Source of the DNA: Sphingomonadales bacterium
GTDB lineage: Bacteria; Pseudomonadota; Alphaproteobacteria; Sphingomonadales; Sphingomonadaceae
Assembly: GCA_009993585.1 (NCBI GenBank)
Contig: JAACTG010000118.1
Span: forward strand, 1 to 45,063
Direction: 5' to 3'
DNA: 45,063 nucleotides
The notes below the pieces were generated by a model, which saw only the letters and a list, made by a program, of their open reading frames with translations, had not been told where the DNA came from and made no database searches. Position numbers and translations under genes: made by a program. Of the stretch, positions 21,613 through 29,355 are shown piece by piece; the first letter of the stretch is position 1, and the number at the start of each line of letters is the position of its first letter.

Positions 21613-21957
21613 ATGATCGATCCCAACAAGCCCGTTTACCTGAAGCTGCGCGACAGCATCGCCGCCTCGATTCTCGACGGTCGCTATGGCGACGGCGACA
21701 TGCTGCCGTCGGTCCGCGCGCTCGCCGCCGATGAAGGCGCCAACCCGCTGACCGTCGCCAAGGCCTATCAGACGTTTCAGGACGACGGCCTCGTCATGGT
21801 CAAGCGCGGCGTCGGCATGTTCGTCGCCGACGGCGCCTCGCGCAAGCTGCGCGACATGATGCGCGCCGATTTTCTCGACAATGTCTGGCCGCCGGTCGCC
21901 GCGCACATGCGCCGCATCGGGATCGAGATCGAGGACCTGGCCGCGCTCGACGCCTGA
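21613..21957 (+). CDS. Short GntR-family transcriptional regulator (YtrA-like)
   Basis: A 114-residue DNA-binding protein consisting of a winged HTH (residues 8-75; LPSVRALAADEGANPLTVAK, then YQTFQDDGLVMVKRGVGMFV) and a short C-terminal helix tail. The lack of a large effector domain puts it in the YtrA-like subgroup. Such regulators usually sit upstream of ABC-transporter genes they control; none is next to it here, so its targets are unknown. AT-rich sequence TGTATTATGGCAATAAAT just upstream may be its promoter or operator. It is convergent with prsT, four bases apart. Confidence 0.9.
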   Translation: MIDPNKPVYLKLRDSIAASILDGRYGDGDMLPSVRALAADEGANPLTVAKAYQTFQDDGLVMVKRGVGMFVADGASRKLRDMMRADFLDNVWPPVAAHMRRIGIEIEDLAALDA

Positions 21958-21961
21958 GGCG

Positions 21962-23884
21962 TCACCCGACCAGCTGCTCCCAGCGCCGCCGGAAGGTGGC
22001 ATTGCCCGGTTCGATTAGCAGCGCCTTGACGGCGAGGTCGCGCGCGCGCGCTGCCGAACCGCCGGTGCGCGACAATGCCAGGCCGAGCAGGCTCGCTATT
22101 CCCGCATTGCCCGGCTGCAGCGCATAGGCCTGGCGCAACAGGTCGCGGGCCCGCTCGTCCTCGCCCTTGCCGAGATAGGCGCGGCCGAGCTGCGACAGGA
22201 CGAGCGCTTCGCGGTTGCCAAGGCGAGCGCGCAGCGCCTCGAGCGTCGCGATCCCCCGGTCCCAGTCGCGCGCGTCGAGATAGAAGGCCGCCGCCACGCG
22301 ATTGGCCGCGATCGAGCGCGGCGACGATGCGAGGAACGCGCTCAGCGTCTCGCTCGCCGCTTGGCGATCGCCGACCTTGAGATAGGCATCGACCAGCCGC
22401 AGCGCCGCCGCCTCGTCGGCGCGGATCGCCATCGCGCGCCGGTAGTCGGCCGCCGCCCCGGCATAATCGCCGCGCGCCATGGCGACATCGCCGGCAATGA
22501 CATGCGCGGCCGCGACGCCGGGCGCCCCCGCGACGAGGTCGCGCGCCATCGTCGCCGAGCCGCCGAGATCGCCCTCGGCCAGCGCCGATCGCAGGCGCGG
22601 CAGGATCGCCTGCGCGCCCGCGCCGCGCGCATCGTCGCCAGCGCCGCGCACGAAGGTCGCGCTGACCCCCGGGAACGCCGCCGCCTGGTCGATCAGGTCG
22701 GCGGGCTGCGGCACCTGTCCGCTGGCGGCATAGGCCTGCGCGGCAAGCAGCAGGTGCCAGCTGTCGGCGCTGCGGTCGACGACGAGCGGCCGCATCGTCG
22801 CCCAGGCGGTCGCGCTGTCGCCCGCCGTCAGGCTGGCATCGGCCAGGATGATGCGCGCGGTCTCGTTGTCGGGCTGGCGCTCGACCAGCCGCTCGGCCCA
22901 GCCGAGCGCGATATTGGGTGCGCCCGAGGCATTTTCGACGATCGCGCGCACGAGCATGTACGACGGCTGGTCGCCGAGCTGGGCCTCGACGCGTTCGAGC
23001 AGCGAGCGGGCGAGCGGATACTGGCTCGCCCGCGCCGCGAGCACCGCCTGCAGGAACATCGGACGCGGATCGCGCGGTGCCAGCGCATGCGCGCGCCGCG
23101 CGATCGCCAGCATCGCCCGATAGCGCCCGGCATCGCCCAGCGTCGCGGCATAATCGGCGAGCGTATCGACATCCGACGGGTCGATCGCGACCGCGCGTTC
23201 GTACCAGGCCAGGCTGGCGATCAGGCCGTTGCGGTCGCGCGTGATATTGGCGCGCAGGCGCAGCGCGGCGGCGTTGCGCGGATCGATCTCGATTGCCAGG
23301 TCGACAGCGTCGGTCGCGCCGATAAGATCGGCATTGGCCAGGCGGAAGCGCGCGATTTCGATCCAGGTCGCGGGATCGCGCGGGGCGATGGCGACCGCTT
23401 CGTCGAACGCACCCGCGGCGCTTGCCAGATCGCCCGCGGCCAGCGCCGCCATGCCGCGCAGCCGGGCGCCATAGGCGGCATCGTCGGCGCGCACCGGTCC
23501 CTCCGCCAGGATCTCGAGCGCCCGGCCCGGTTCGCCCCGCAGCAAGGCGGCGTGCGCCGCAAGCGGTCGCACCTCGTCGGCGCTCGCCCCGGCCGACGCG
23601 GCGGCCGCGGCAGCCTCGGCGGCATCGTCGCCGTCCTTCAATGCGATCGCGACGCGGGCGCGGACGAGATGCGCGGCGGCGGCGCCGCGCGACGCGCGCA
23701 CGGCATTGAGCGCTTCGACCCGAGCCGCGCGATAGTCGCGCGCGCGCTCGTAATCGAGGGCGCGCGCGATGGCGGCCCGGCCATCGGCCCCCGCGCTTGC
23801 GCTGGCGATCGGGATGCCGACCAGGCCGACGCATGCCGCGAGCGCGATGACGGTCGAACGTCTGAGGGGGCGAATCGCGGTCAT
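21962..23884 (-). CDS. prsT: PEP-CTERM/XrtA system TPR-repeat protein PrsT-like
   Basis: A 640-residue exported protein made almost entirely of TPR-like helical repeats, for example ALDYERARDYRAARVEALN, AGAFDEAVAIAPRDPATWIE, WYERAVAIDPSDVDTLADYA and AYLGKGEDERARDLLRQAYA. The N-terminus has a hydrophobic segment; LAAC at residues 15-18 could be a lipobox, or an ordinary signal peptide may end SASA. The name comes from context: it follows prsK and prsR with ATGA overlap, as in PEP-CTERM exopolysaccharide loci. TPR proteins there are thought to help assemble or export polysaccharide. Annotation as a generic TPR protein would also be fair. Confidence 0.8.
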   Translation of the reverse strand: MTAIRPLRRSTVIALAACVGLVGIPIASASAGADGRAAIARALDYERARDYRAARVEALNAVRASRGAAAAHLVRARVAIALKDGDDAAEAAAAAASAGASADEVRPLAAHAALLRGEPGRALEILAEGPVRADDAAYGARLRGMAALAAGDLASAAGAFDEAVAIAPRDPATWIEIARFRLANADLIGATDAVDLAIEIDPRNAAALRLRANITRDRNGLIASLAWYERAVAIDPSDVDTLADYAATLGDAGRYRAMLAIARRAHALAPRDPRPMFLQAVLAARASQYPLARSLLERVEAQLGDQPSYMLVRAIVENASGAPNIALGWAERLVERQPDNETARIILADASLTAGDSATAWATMRPLVVDRSADSWHLLLAAQAYAASGQVPQPADLIDQAAAFPGVSATFVRGAGDDARGAGAQAILPRLRSALAEGDLGGSATMARDLVAGAPGVAAAHVIAGDVAMARGDYAGAAADYRRAMAIRADEAAALRLVDAYLKVGDRQAASETLSAFLASSPRSIAANRVAAAFYLDARDWDRGIATLEALRARLGNREALVLSQLGRAYLGKGEDERARDLLRQAYALQPGNAGIASLLGLALSRTGGSAARARDLAVKALLIEPGNATFRRRWEQLVG

Positions 23885-25254
23885 TCTTGCATGCCATATT
23901 GCTTGATCAGGTCGTACAGCGTCGGCCGGCTGATCCCGAGCAGTTTCGCCGAGGCCGAAATATTGCCGTCGCAGCGCGCGATCGCCCGGCGGATCATCGC
24001 GCGGTCGCTCGCCTCGCGCGCCGCCTTGAGGTTGATCACCGCGCCCGCCTCGTCGTCGTCGTCCATGTCGAGATCCTCGGCCGAGACATATTTGCCGTCG
24101 GCCATGATGACCGCGCGCTTGATCCGGTTTTCGAGCTCGCGGACGTTGCCCGGCCACGGCCAGCTGTCGATCGCCGCCATCGCGCCCGGCGCCAGCCCGC
24201 GCACCTTCGATCCCATTTCCTGCGCGATCCGGCGGGTAAAGGTCTTGGCCAGCAGCACCGCATCGCCCGGCCGTTCGGCGAGCGACGGGATTTTGACGAC
24301 GATCTCGGCGAGGCGATAGTACAGGTCCTCGCGGAACGCGGCCTCGGCGATCATCGTGTCGAGGTCGCGATGCGTGGCGCAGACGATGCGCGTATCGACC
24401 GCGATGCCGCGCCGCCCGCCGACGCGTTCGATCACGCGCTCCTGCAGGAAGCGGAGCAATTTGACCTGCAGCGCGAGCGGAATGTCGCCGACCTCGTCGA
24501 GGAACAGCGTGCCGCCGTCGGCCATCTCGATCTTGCCCTCGACGGTCTTGACCGCGCCGGTAAACGCGCCCTTTTCATGGCCGAACAACTCGCTTTCGAG
24601 CAGGTTTTCGGGGATCGCCGCGCAATTGATCGCAACGAAGGCGCCGTCCTTGCGCGCGCTGGCATCGTGCAGGCCGCGCGCCAGCAATTCCTTGCCGGTG
24701 CCGCTGGCGCCGAGCAGCATGACCGACGCGTCGGTCGCCGCGACGCGTTCGACCGTGCGCATGACCTTGAGCATTTCGGGCGCGCCGGTGATCAGCCGCG
24801 CCATCGCCGGTCGGGCGGCCTGGTTGGCGGCGAGGCGACGATTCTCCGCTTCGAGCGCGCTGACGTGAAACGCTCGCCGCACGATCAGGCCGAGCTCGTC
24901 GATGTCGATCGGCTTGCTGTAGAAATCATAGGCGCCGCGTTCGATCGCGGTCAGCGCGCTTCCGCGCGCGGCATGGCCCGACGCCACGATGACCTTGAGC
25001 TCGGGATCGATCGCGAGCATCTCGTCGAGCGTCGCAAATCCTTCGCGCGTGCCGTCGGCATCGGGCGGCAGGCCGAGGTCGAGCGTGACGACGGCGGGGC
25101 GGTGGCGGCGCAGCTGCTCGATCGCGCCGGCGCGGTCGCCGGCGACGATGACCTCGCAATCCTCATAGGCCCAGCGCAACTGTTTCTGCAGGCCCAGATC
25201 GTCCTCGACGACGAGCAGCTTGGGCAGCGATGCGATGTCGCCCTGGGCGGTCAT
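23881..25254 (-). CDS. prsR: PEP-CTERM-box sigma-54 response regulator PrsR
   Basis: A 457-residue NtrC-type activator with receiver (KLLVVEDDLGLQKQL start, phosphoacceptor Asp in VTLDLGLPPD, Lys in YSKPID), AAA+ and Fis HTH domains. Unlike the regulator at 4268-5695, all activator motifs are intact: Walker A GASGTGKE, loop GAFTGA, Walker B GGTLFLDEVGD, and FREDLYYRLAEIV. The C-terminus is ISASAKLLGISRPTLYDLIK. By family and neighbourhood it is PrsR, which with the kinase PrsK and RpoN switches on PEP-CTERM protein genes. Both ends overlap neighbours by four bases (prsK stop, prsT start). Confidence 0.9.
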   Translation of the reverse strand: MTAQGDIASLPKLLVVEDDLGLQKQLRWAYEDCEVIVAGDRAGAIEQLRRHRPAVVTLDLGLPPDADGTREGFATLDEMLAIDPELKVIVASGHAARGSALTAIERGAYDFYSKPIDIDELGLIVRRAFHVSALEAENRRLAANQAARPAMARLITGAPEMLKVMRTVERVAATDASVMLLGASGTGKELLARGLHDASARKDGAFVAINCAAIPENLLESELFGHEKGAFTGAVKTVEGKIEMADGGTLFLDEVGDIPLALQVKLLRFLQERVIERVGGRRGIAVDTRIVCATHRDLDTMIAEAAFREDLYYRLAEIVVKIPSLAERPGDAVLLAKTFTRRIAQEMGSKVRGLAPGAMAAIDSWPWPGNVRELENRIKRAVIMADGKYVSAEDLDMDDDDEAGAVINLKAAREASDRAMIRRAIARCDGNISASAKLLGISRPTLYDLIKQYGMQE

Positions 25255-27359
25255 GCGACGTTCCTGTCATTGCGTTGGGGTGCGGTTGCGCCGGGCGCCT
25301 GCGCCTGCGCCTTGGGCAGCCAGAGCGTAAAGCGGCTGCCCTTGCCGGCTTCGCTCTCGACCTCGATCTGGCCGTTGAGCGAGATCGCGAGCGCGCGTGC
25401 CTCGAACGCGCCGATGCCGAACCCGCCCGCCTTGGTCGACGCGAACGCCTTGAACAGGTCGTTGCGGACGAAGTCGGCGCTCATGCCTTCGCCGCGATCG
25501 ACGACATCGATGGCGACGCGGCGATCGACGCCGCGCAGGATGATCCGCACGGGCTCGGCCGGATCGCTGGCATCGATCGCATTCTGCACGAGGTGACCGA
25601 TAATCTGTTCGACCCGGGCACTGTCGGCAAAGGCGTCGAGATCGCCCTCGCCCGTCACGGCGATCGGGTGGAGACCCTGTTTCTGCGCGACCACGGCATC
25701 GACGACGCCGCGCAGCGACAGCCGCGCCGGGTCCATCTGCTTGCCCTTGTTATGCTGCGACAGCCGCGCCAGCAGCGTGTTCATCCGGCCGACCGAAATG
25801 TTGAGCGTCTCGACCATGTCGCGCCGGAATTCCGGCTTGTCGGCGTGGCGCTCGGCATTGCGCGCGAGCAGGCTGAGCTGGCTGACCGCATTCTTGATAT
25901 CGTGCATGATGAAGGCGAAGCGGCGGTTGAATTCGTCGAACCGCCGCGCCTCGGCAAGCGCGTCCTGGCCCTGCGCTTCGCTGAGGTAGCTCGCGCACTG
26001 GCGCGCGACCGCTTTGAGCAGGTCGAAATCCTCCCAGTCGAGCGAGCGCGCGGGCTTGGGCTGCTTGAGCAGCACGAGCCCGGCAAGGCGGCCGAAATGC
26101 ATCAGCGGCACGCCGATCCAGACAGCGTCGTTCGACAGCATCCACGCCGGGAAGATCGCGCGCTCGTCGGCGCCTGGCGGCAGCGTCCGGATGGCGTCGA
26201 ATTCGACGATATAGCCGCTTTCCTCGACATGCAGCGCGGTGCGTGTCGGGACGCGCAGCGCGCCGGCATCGAAATCGTCCCAGTTCCAGCCGCTGGCATG
26301 GACCAGCGTCATCTGCTCGTCGGGCAGCAGCAGCAGCCCGCCGGGCGAGCCGGTGATGTCGGCGATCGCCTTGATCACCCTGGTCGGCAACGGTTCGCCA
26401 TCGGCGTGCGAGCGGCCGATGGTCTGCGCGAAGCGCATCCATTCGCTGCGGTAATCGTATCGCTGGCGATAGAAATTCTTGAGGATGTTGACCTTGAACC
26501 AGGCGCGAAAGCCGCGCGACGGGGCGAGCAGCAGCAATGCCGCCAGGCCGCCGACGAGCACCGCCTGCTGCGCCAGCGATCCGTAATCGCCGCCGCTCGA
26601 TCGCACGACATTGGCGATGATCGCCATGATCCCGAGATAGGCCGCGATGGCGAACAGCGACAGCGACTGGAACGCCATCCGCCGCGACACCGCAAAGCGC
26701 GTGCGGTCGCCCTTGTGCAACCAGCCCACCGCGAACAGCGGCACGAGCAAGATGCTGAGGGCCGGACGCAGCGCGATCAGCTTGGCCGCGGGCAGCCCGG
26801 CGATGATGCCGATCGTGTAAAGATTGAAATCATAGGCCCACAATGCCGTCAGTGCGGCGAATTTGGCGCCGAAACCGCTGTTCTTGTTCTGGACGACGAT
26901 GCCGTACAGATTGTGCATCAGGACCAGCATCGCCGCGGCGACAATCAGGCTGAGATTGGCATAGAGCGATTGCAGCAACGGTCCGCCGACGACGCCGGTC
27001 GCGTCGAGCAGCTGCAGGCTCGCGACGCACGCCAGGATCGCCGCGACGACCTTGTAGATCAGCCGCACCGGGCGCGCGAAATTCTCGCGTCCGAAACTGC
27101 CGGCGAGCATCCACAGATAGGCGAGCCAACAGGCGTTGCGGAACGTTTCCAGAAAAGCGGCACTCGCCGGCGAATCGGGGAACAGTCCGGAAAATCCCGA
27201 CCACAGACCGGTTGCGCTGAGCGCGAGCGCAAGCGTGTGGCGTAATCGCCGTTCGCGCCCCGCCGCGCGCAGCGCCCAGACCGCGAGCGCGACGAACAGC
27301 GCCGCCGACAGCGACGCCACCAGCGACACGGTCGCGTGGTCGAGGCTCGCCGCGGCCAT
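25251..27359 (-). CDS. prsK: PEP-CTERM/XrtA system histidine kinase PrsK
   Basis: A 702-residue membrane sensor kinase. The N-terminal 300 residues have about eight hydrophobic segments (VSLVASLSAALFVALAVWAL onward), followed by a GAF-like region (ITGSPGGLLLLPDEQMTLVH to IGVPLMHFGRLAGLVLL). The kinase core has the H-box FAFIMHDIKNAVSQLSLLAR, N-box HLVQNAIDASDPAE and G-boxes DRGEGMSADFV and GGFGIGAF. I chose the ATG at 27359, which shares a base with the stop of the sugar transferase gene (TGATG). The stop overlaps the prsR start (ATGA). It is presumed to phosphorylate PrsR. Confidence 0.92.
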   Translation of the reverse strand: MAAASLDHATVSLVASLSAALFVALAVWALRAAGRERRLRHTLALALSATGLWSGFSGLFPDSPASAAFLETFRNACWLAYLWMLAGSFGRENFARPVRLIYKVVAAILACVASLQLLDATGVVGGPLLQSLYANLSLIVAAAMLVLMHNLYGIVVQNKNSGFGAKFAALTALWAYDFNLYTIGIIAGLPAAKLIALRPALSILLVPLFAVGWLHKGDRTRFAVSRRMAFQSLSLFAIAAYLGIMAIIANVVRSSGGDYGSLAQQAVLVGGLAALLLLAPSRGFRAWFKVNILKNFYRQRYDYRSEWMRFAQTIGRSHADGEPLPTRVIKAIADITGSPGGLLLLPDEQMTLVHASGWNWDDFDAGALRVPTRTALHVEESGYIVEFDAIRTLPPGADERAIFPAWMLSNDAVWIGVPLMHFGRLAGLVLLKQPKPARSLDWEDFDLLKAVARQCASYLSEAQGQDALAEARRFDEFNRRFAFIMHDIKNAVSQLSLLARNAERHADKPEFRRDMVETLNISVGRMNTLLARLSQHNKGKQMDPARLSLRGVVDAVVAQKQGLHPIAVTGEGDLDAFADSARVEQIIGHLVQNAIDASDPAEPVRIILRGVDRRVAIDVVDRGEGMSADFVRNDLFKAFASTKAGGFGIGAFEARALAISLNGQIEVESEAGKGSRFTLWLPKAQAQAPGATAPQRNDRNVA

Positions 27360-28747
27360 CAGCGCGCGCCCGCCGGCCACAGCACGACGCGGATCGTCTG
27401 CAGCAGGATCAGCACGTCGAGAAACGGCGTATAGTTCTTCGCGTAATAAAGGTCGTATTCCAGCTTTTCGCGCGAATCCTCGACCGATGCGCCATAGGGC
27501 AGGTTGATCTGCGCCCAGCCGGTGAGGCCGGGTTTGACCATGTGCCGCTCGGCGTAGAACGGGATCTGCTGCTGGAGCCGGTCGACGAATTCGGGGCGCT
27601 CGGGACGCGGGCCGACGAAGCTCATATCGCCCTTGAGGACGCACCAGCATTGCGGCAGCTCGTCGATCCGGAGCATGCGGATCCAGCGCCCGACGCGCGT
27701 CACGCGCGGGTCGCCCTCGCTCGCCCACAGCGCAATGCCGCCGGCTTCGGCGTCGCTGCGCATCGAGCGCAGCTTGATGATCTCATAGGGCTGGCCATAG
27801 AGCCCGACGCGCGTCTGGCGATAGAATGCCGCGCCCGCGCTTTCCGCCTTCACCAGCACGGCGAACAGCGCGATCACCGGCGCCGCGAGCACCAGCAGGC
27901 TGAGCGCGACGACGATATCGAACAGCCGCTTGGCCAGCTTCGACAGGCGCTGGCCGGCGGTGAAGCCGTCGGAGAAAATGAACCAGCTCGGGTTGACGCT
28001 GTCGAGGTCGACGCGCCCCGTCTCGCGCTCGAAAAAGCTCGACAGGTCGTTGACGTGCACCCCGGTCGTCTTGATCCTGAGCAGGTCGTCGAGTGGCAAT
28101 GCGTTGCGCCGCTCCTCGAGCGCGAGGACGACCTCGTTGGCGCGCAGGTCGACGACGTATTTGGCCATGTTGGCGATGGCCGCGCGCGGCACCGCGCCTT
28201 CGACGATCGGCGCATTGTCGGTCATGCCGATGAAGCCCGCGACGTGAAAACCGCTGTTGCGCGCGAGCGATAGGCGGCGGATCCGCTCGGCCCGCGCGCC
28301 CGCGCCCAGCACGACGATGCGCCGGCGATAGCTGTCGTTGTCGAGCGCCTTGAGCATCGCTATGCGGACCAGCGTTACGATGAAGATCGCCGCGATCATC
28401 GCATAGAGCGAATTCGATCGCCACAAGGTCGCGCCGGGCACGGCGAAGTTCATCAGCGAAAGGAAGATCACGCCGAGCGAAATCGCCGCCAGCAGCCGGG
28501 TCAGGGCAATGCGCAGCGACAGCAGCGCCTCGTTCGAATAGGCGCCGACCGCGACCATCGCCGCCCACAGCGAAACCGCGAATGTCGCGATGGGAATGAG
28601 GCGATCCTCGAAACCGCCGCCGTCCATGCCGATCTGGATCGCGCGCGCCTGCCAGCCGATCTCGCCGGCGAGCGCGAGCGCAAGCAGGTCGAGCAATCCC
28701 AGCAGCAGCACGGGATAGGGGATATAATGCTTGAAAAGCCGCAACAT
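27359..28747 (-). CDS. PEP-CTERM/XrtA-associated sugar transferase (TIGR03013 type)
   Basis: Membrane-bound undecaprenyl-phosphate sugar-phosphate transferase that starts an exopolysaccharide repeat unit. From the chosen start it has 462 residues: four to five N-terminal helices, a CoA-binding-like fold (RRIVVLGAGARAERIRRL), another helix (LFDIVVALSLLVLAAPVIAL), and the catalytic bacterial sugar-transferase domain with TRVGLYGQPYEIIKLRSM, RIDELPQCWCVLKGDMSFVG, PRPERPEFV and KPGLTGWAQINLPYG. I prefer the ATG at 28747 (MLRLFKHYIP, typical family start); ATG at 28768 would add seven residues. It is coupled to prsK, which identifies it as part of the PEP-CTERM exopolysaccharide system. Confidence 0.9.
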   Translation of the reverse strand: MLRLFKHYIPYPVLLLGLLDLLALALAGEIGWQARAIQIGMDGGGFEDRLIPIATFAVSLWAAMVAVGAYSNEALLSLRIALTRLLAAISLGVIFLSLMNFAVPGATLWRSNSLYAMIAAIFIVTLVRIAMLKALDNDSYRRRIVVLGAGARAERIRRLSLARNSGFHVAGFIGMTDNAPIVEGAVPRAAIANMAKYVVDLRANEVVLALEERRNALPLDDLLRIKTTGVHVNDLSSFFERETGRVDLDSVNPSWFIFSDGFTAGQRLSKLAKRLFDIVVALSLLVLAAPVIALFAVLVKAESAGAAFYRQTRVGLYGQPYEIIKLRSMRSDAEAGGIALWASEGDPRVTRVGRWIRMLRIDELPQCWCVLKGDMSFVGPRPERPEFVDRLQQQIPFYAERHMVKPGLTGWAQINLPYGASVEDSREKLEYDLYYAKNYTPFLDVLILLQTIRVVLWPAGAR

Positions 28748-28816
28748 CGCCCGGTTTTCGTACCCCATAAGGTCGGCCAGCCCGACCCCTTGTTTCAAGG
28801 GTTTAGGCCAAAGCGG

Positions 28817-28831
28817 TAAAGTGTCGGTTAA
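28817..28831. promoter_or_regulatory. CtrA-like site upstream of the sugar transferase
   Basis: TAAA-N7-TTAA on the plus strand (TTAA-N7-TTTA on the minus strand), one base short of the CtrA consensus TTAA-N7-TTAA. It lies 70 bases upstream of the sugar-transferase start, in an AT-richer stretch. A chance match cannot be excluded. Confidence 0.3.
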
Positions 28832-28860
28832 CTTTACACCGATCGCCGCCGGGCGACACG

Positions 28861-28896
28861 AAAAAGGGCGCAAGCGCCGTCAAAGCGCCTGCGCCC
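28861..28896 (-). terminator. Rho-independent terminator of the small membrane protein gene
   Basis: On the minus strand, a hairpin with 12-base arms (GCGCCTGCGCCC and GGGCGCAAGCGC on the plus strand, one mismatch, seven-base loop) is followed directly by TTTTT (plus 28861-28865). It starts 50 bases after the stop of the gene at 28946-29254 and is correctly oriented for it. Confidence 0.8.
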
Positions 28897-28945
28897 GGCC
28901 GAACGTCGCTCGATCGTATGCGTTACCGATCGAACGGGTTCAGGA

Positions 28946-29254
28946 TTATTGACCGTCGACGGCTTCCTGCGCCGCTTCGCCGGCGTCCTGGACGGCGTCG
29001 CCGGCCTGCTGCGCCGCATCGCCGACGTCGCTGGCCGCGGCCGCCACCGCATTGTCCTTGGCGACTTCGCTGTTGTTCTGCGCGAGCAGGAACCACGCGC
29101 CGATCGCTAGCGCGATGAGGATCAGGATCCCGATCAAGAGGCCGCCACCGCCGCCCGATTTCTCGACATAGACGGTGTCGGGCCCGTTATCGCGCTCGAC
29201 GACGCGCTCGGTGGTGACGCCGTCGTCGCGCGTCGTAATCTTTTCATCAGCCAT
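28946..29254 (-). CDS. Small single-helix membrane protein with Ala-rich tail
   Basis: A 102-residue protein of unknown function. Residues 1-33 are charged and hydrophilic, residues 34-38 are a Gly run, 39-58 form one membrane helix (LLIGILILIALAIGAWFLLA), and 63-102 are an Ala/Asp/Gln-rich helix with a repeating pattern (DAAQQAGDAVQDAGEAAQEA) that could form a coiled coil or an amphipathic surface. GGGAGAATT lies before the ATG. It has its own terminator downstream and a near-consensus EcfG stress promoter 35 bases upstream, so it is likely a monocistronic general-stress gene. No enzymatic motif is seen. Confidence 0.85.
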   Translation of the reverse strand: MADEKITTRDDGVTTERVVERDNGPDTVYVEKSGGGGGLLIGILILIALAIGAWFLLAQNNSEVAKDNAVAAAASDVGDAAQQAGDAVQDAGEAAQEAVDGQ

Positions 29255-29288
29255 CGCAATTCTCCCTTTTCGATTTCATTGCGCTGAT

Positions 29289-29314
29289 AACGGCTGCGCA
29301 ATCATTTAGGTTCC
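29289..29314 (-). promoter_or_regulatory. EcfG (general stress sigma) promoter
   Basis: On the minus strand GGAACC (plus 29309-29314) and CGTT (plus 29289-29292) are separated by 16 bases, matching the alphaproteobacterial EcfG consensus GGAAC(C)-N16-CGTT. The -10 end is 35 bases from the start of the small membrane protein gene, a normal leader length. Confidence 0.7.
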
Positions 29315-29330
29315 CGACGGCAAATGATTG
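29299..29330. repeat. Perfect 9-bp inverted repeat around the EcfG -35 element
   Basis: CAATCATTT (29299-29307) and AAATGATTG (29322-29330) are exact reverse complements, with 14 bases between them that contain the GGAACC -35 element. It could be a repressor operator bracketing the promoter, or the 3'-end hairpin of the M20 peptidase gene, whose stop is 26 bases away. Confidence 0.55.
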
Positions 29331-29355
29331 TCCTCAGGGGCAAATATACGCGCCT

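Noticed and set aside
25230-27245. 671-codon plus-strand open frame opposite prsK
   Set aside because: No recognisable motif; prsK has kinase boxes in the other strand and coupled ends.
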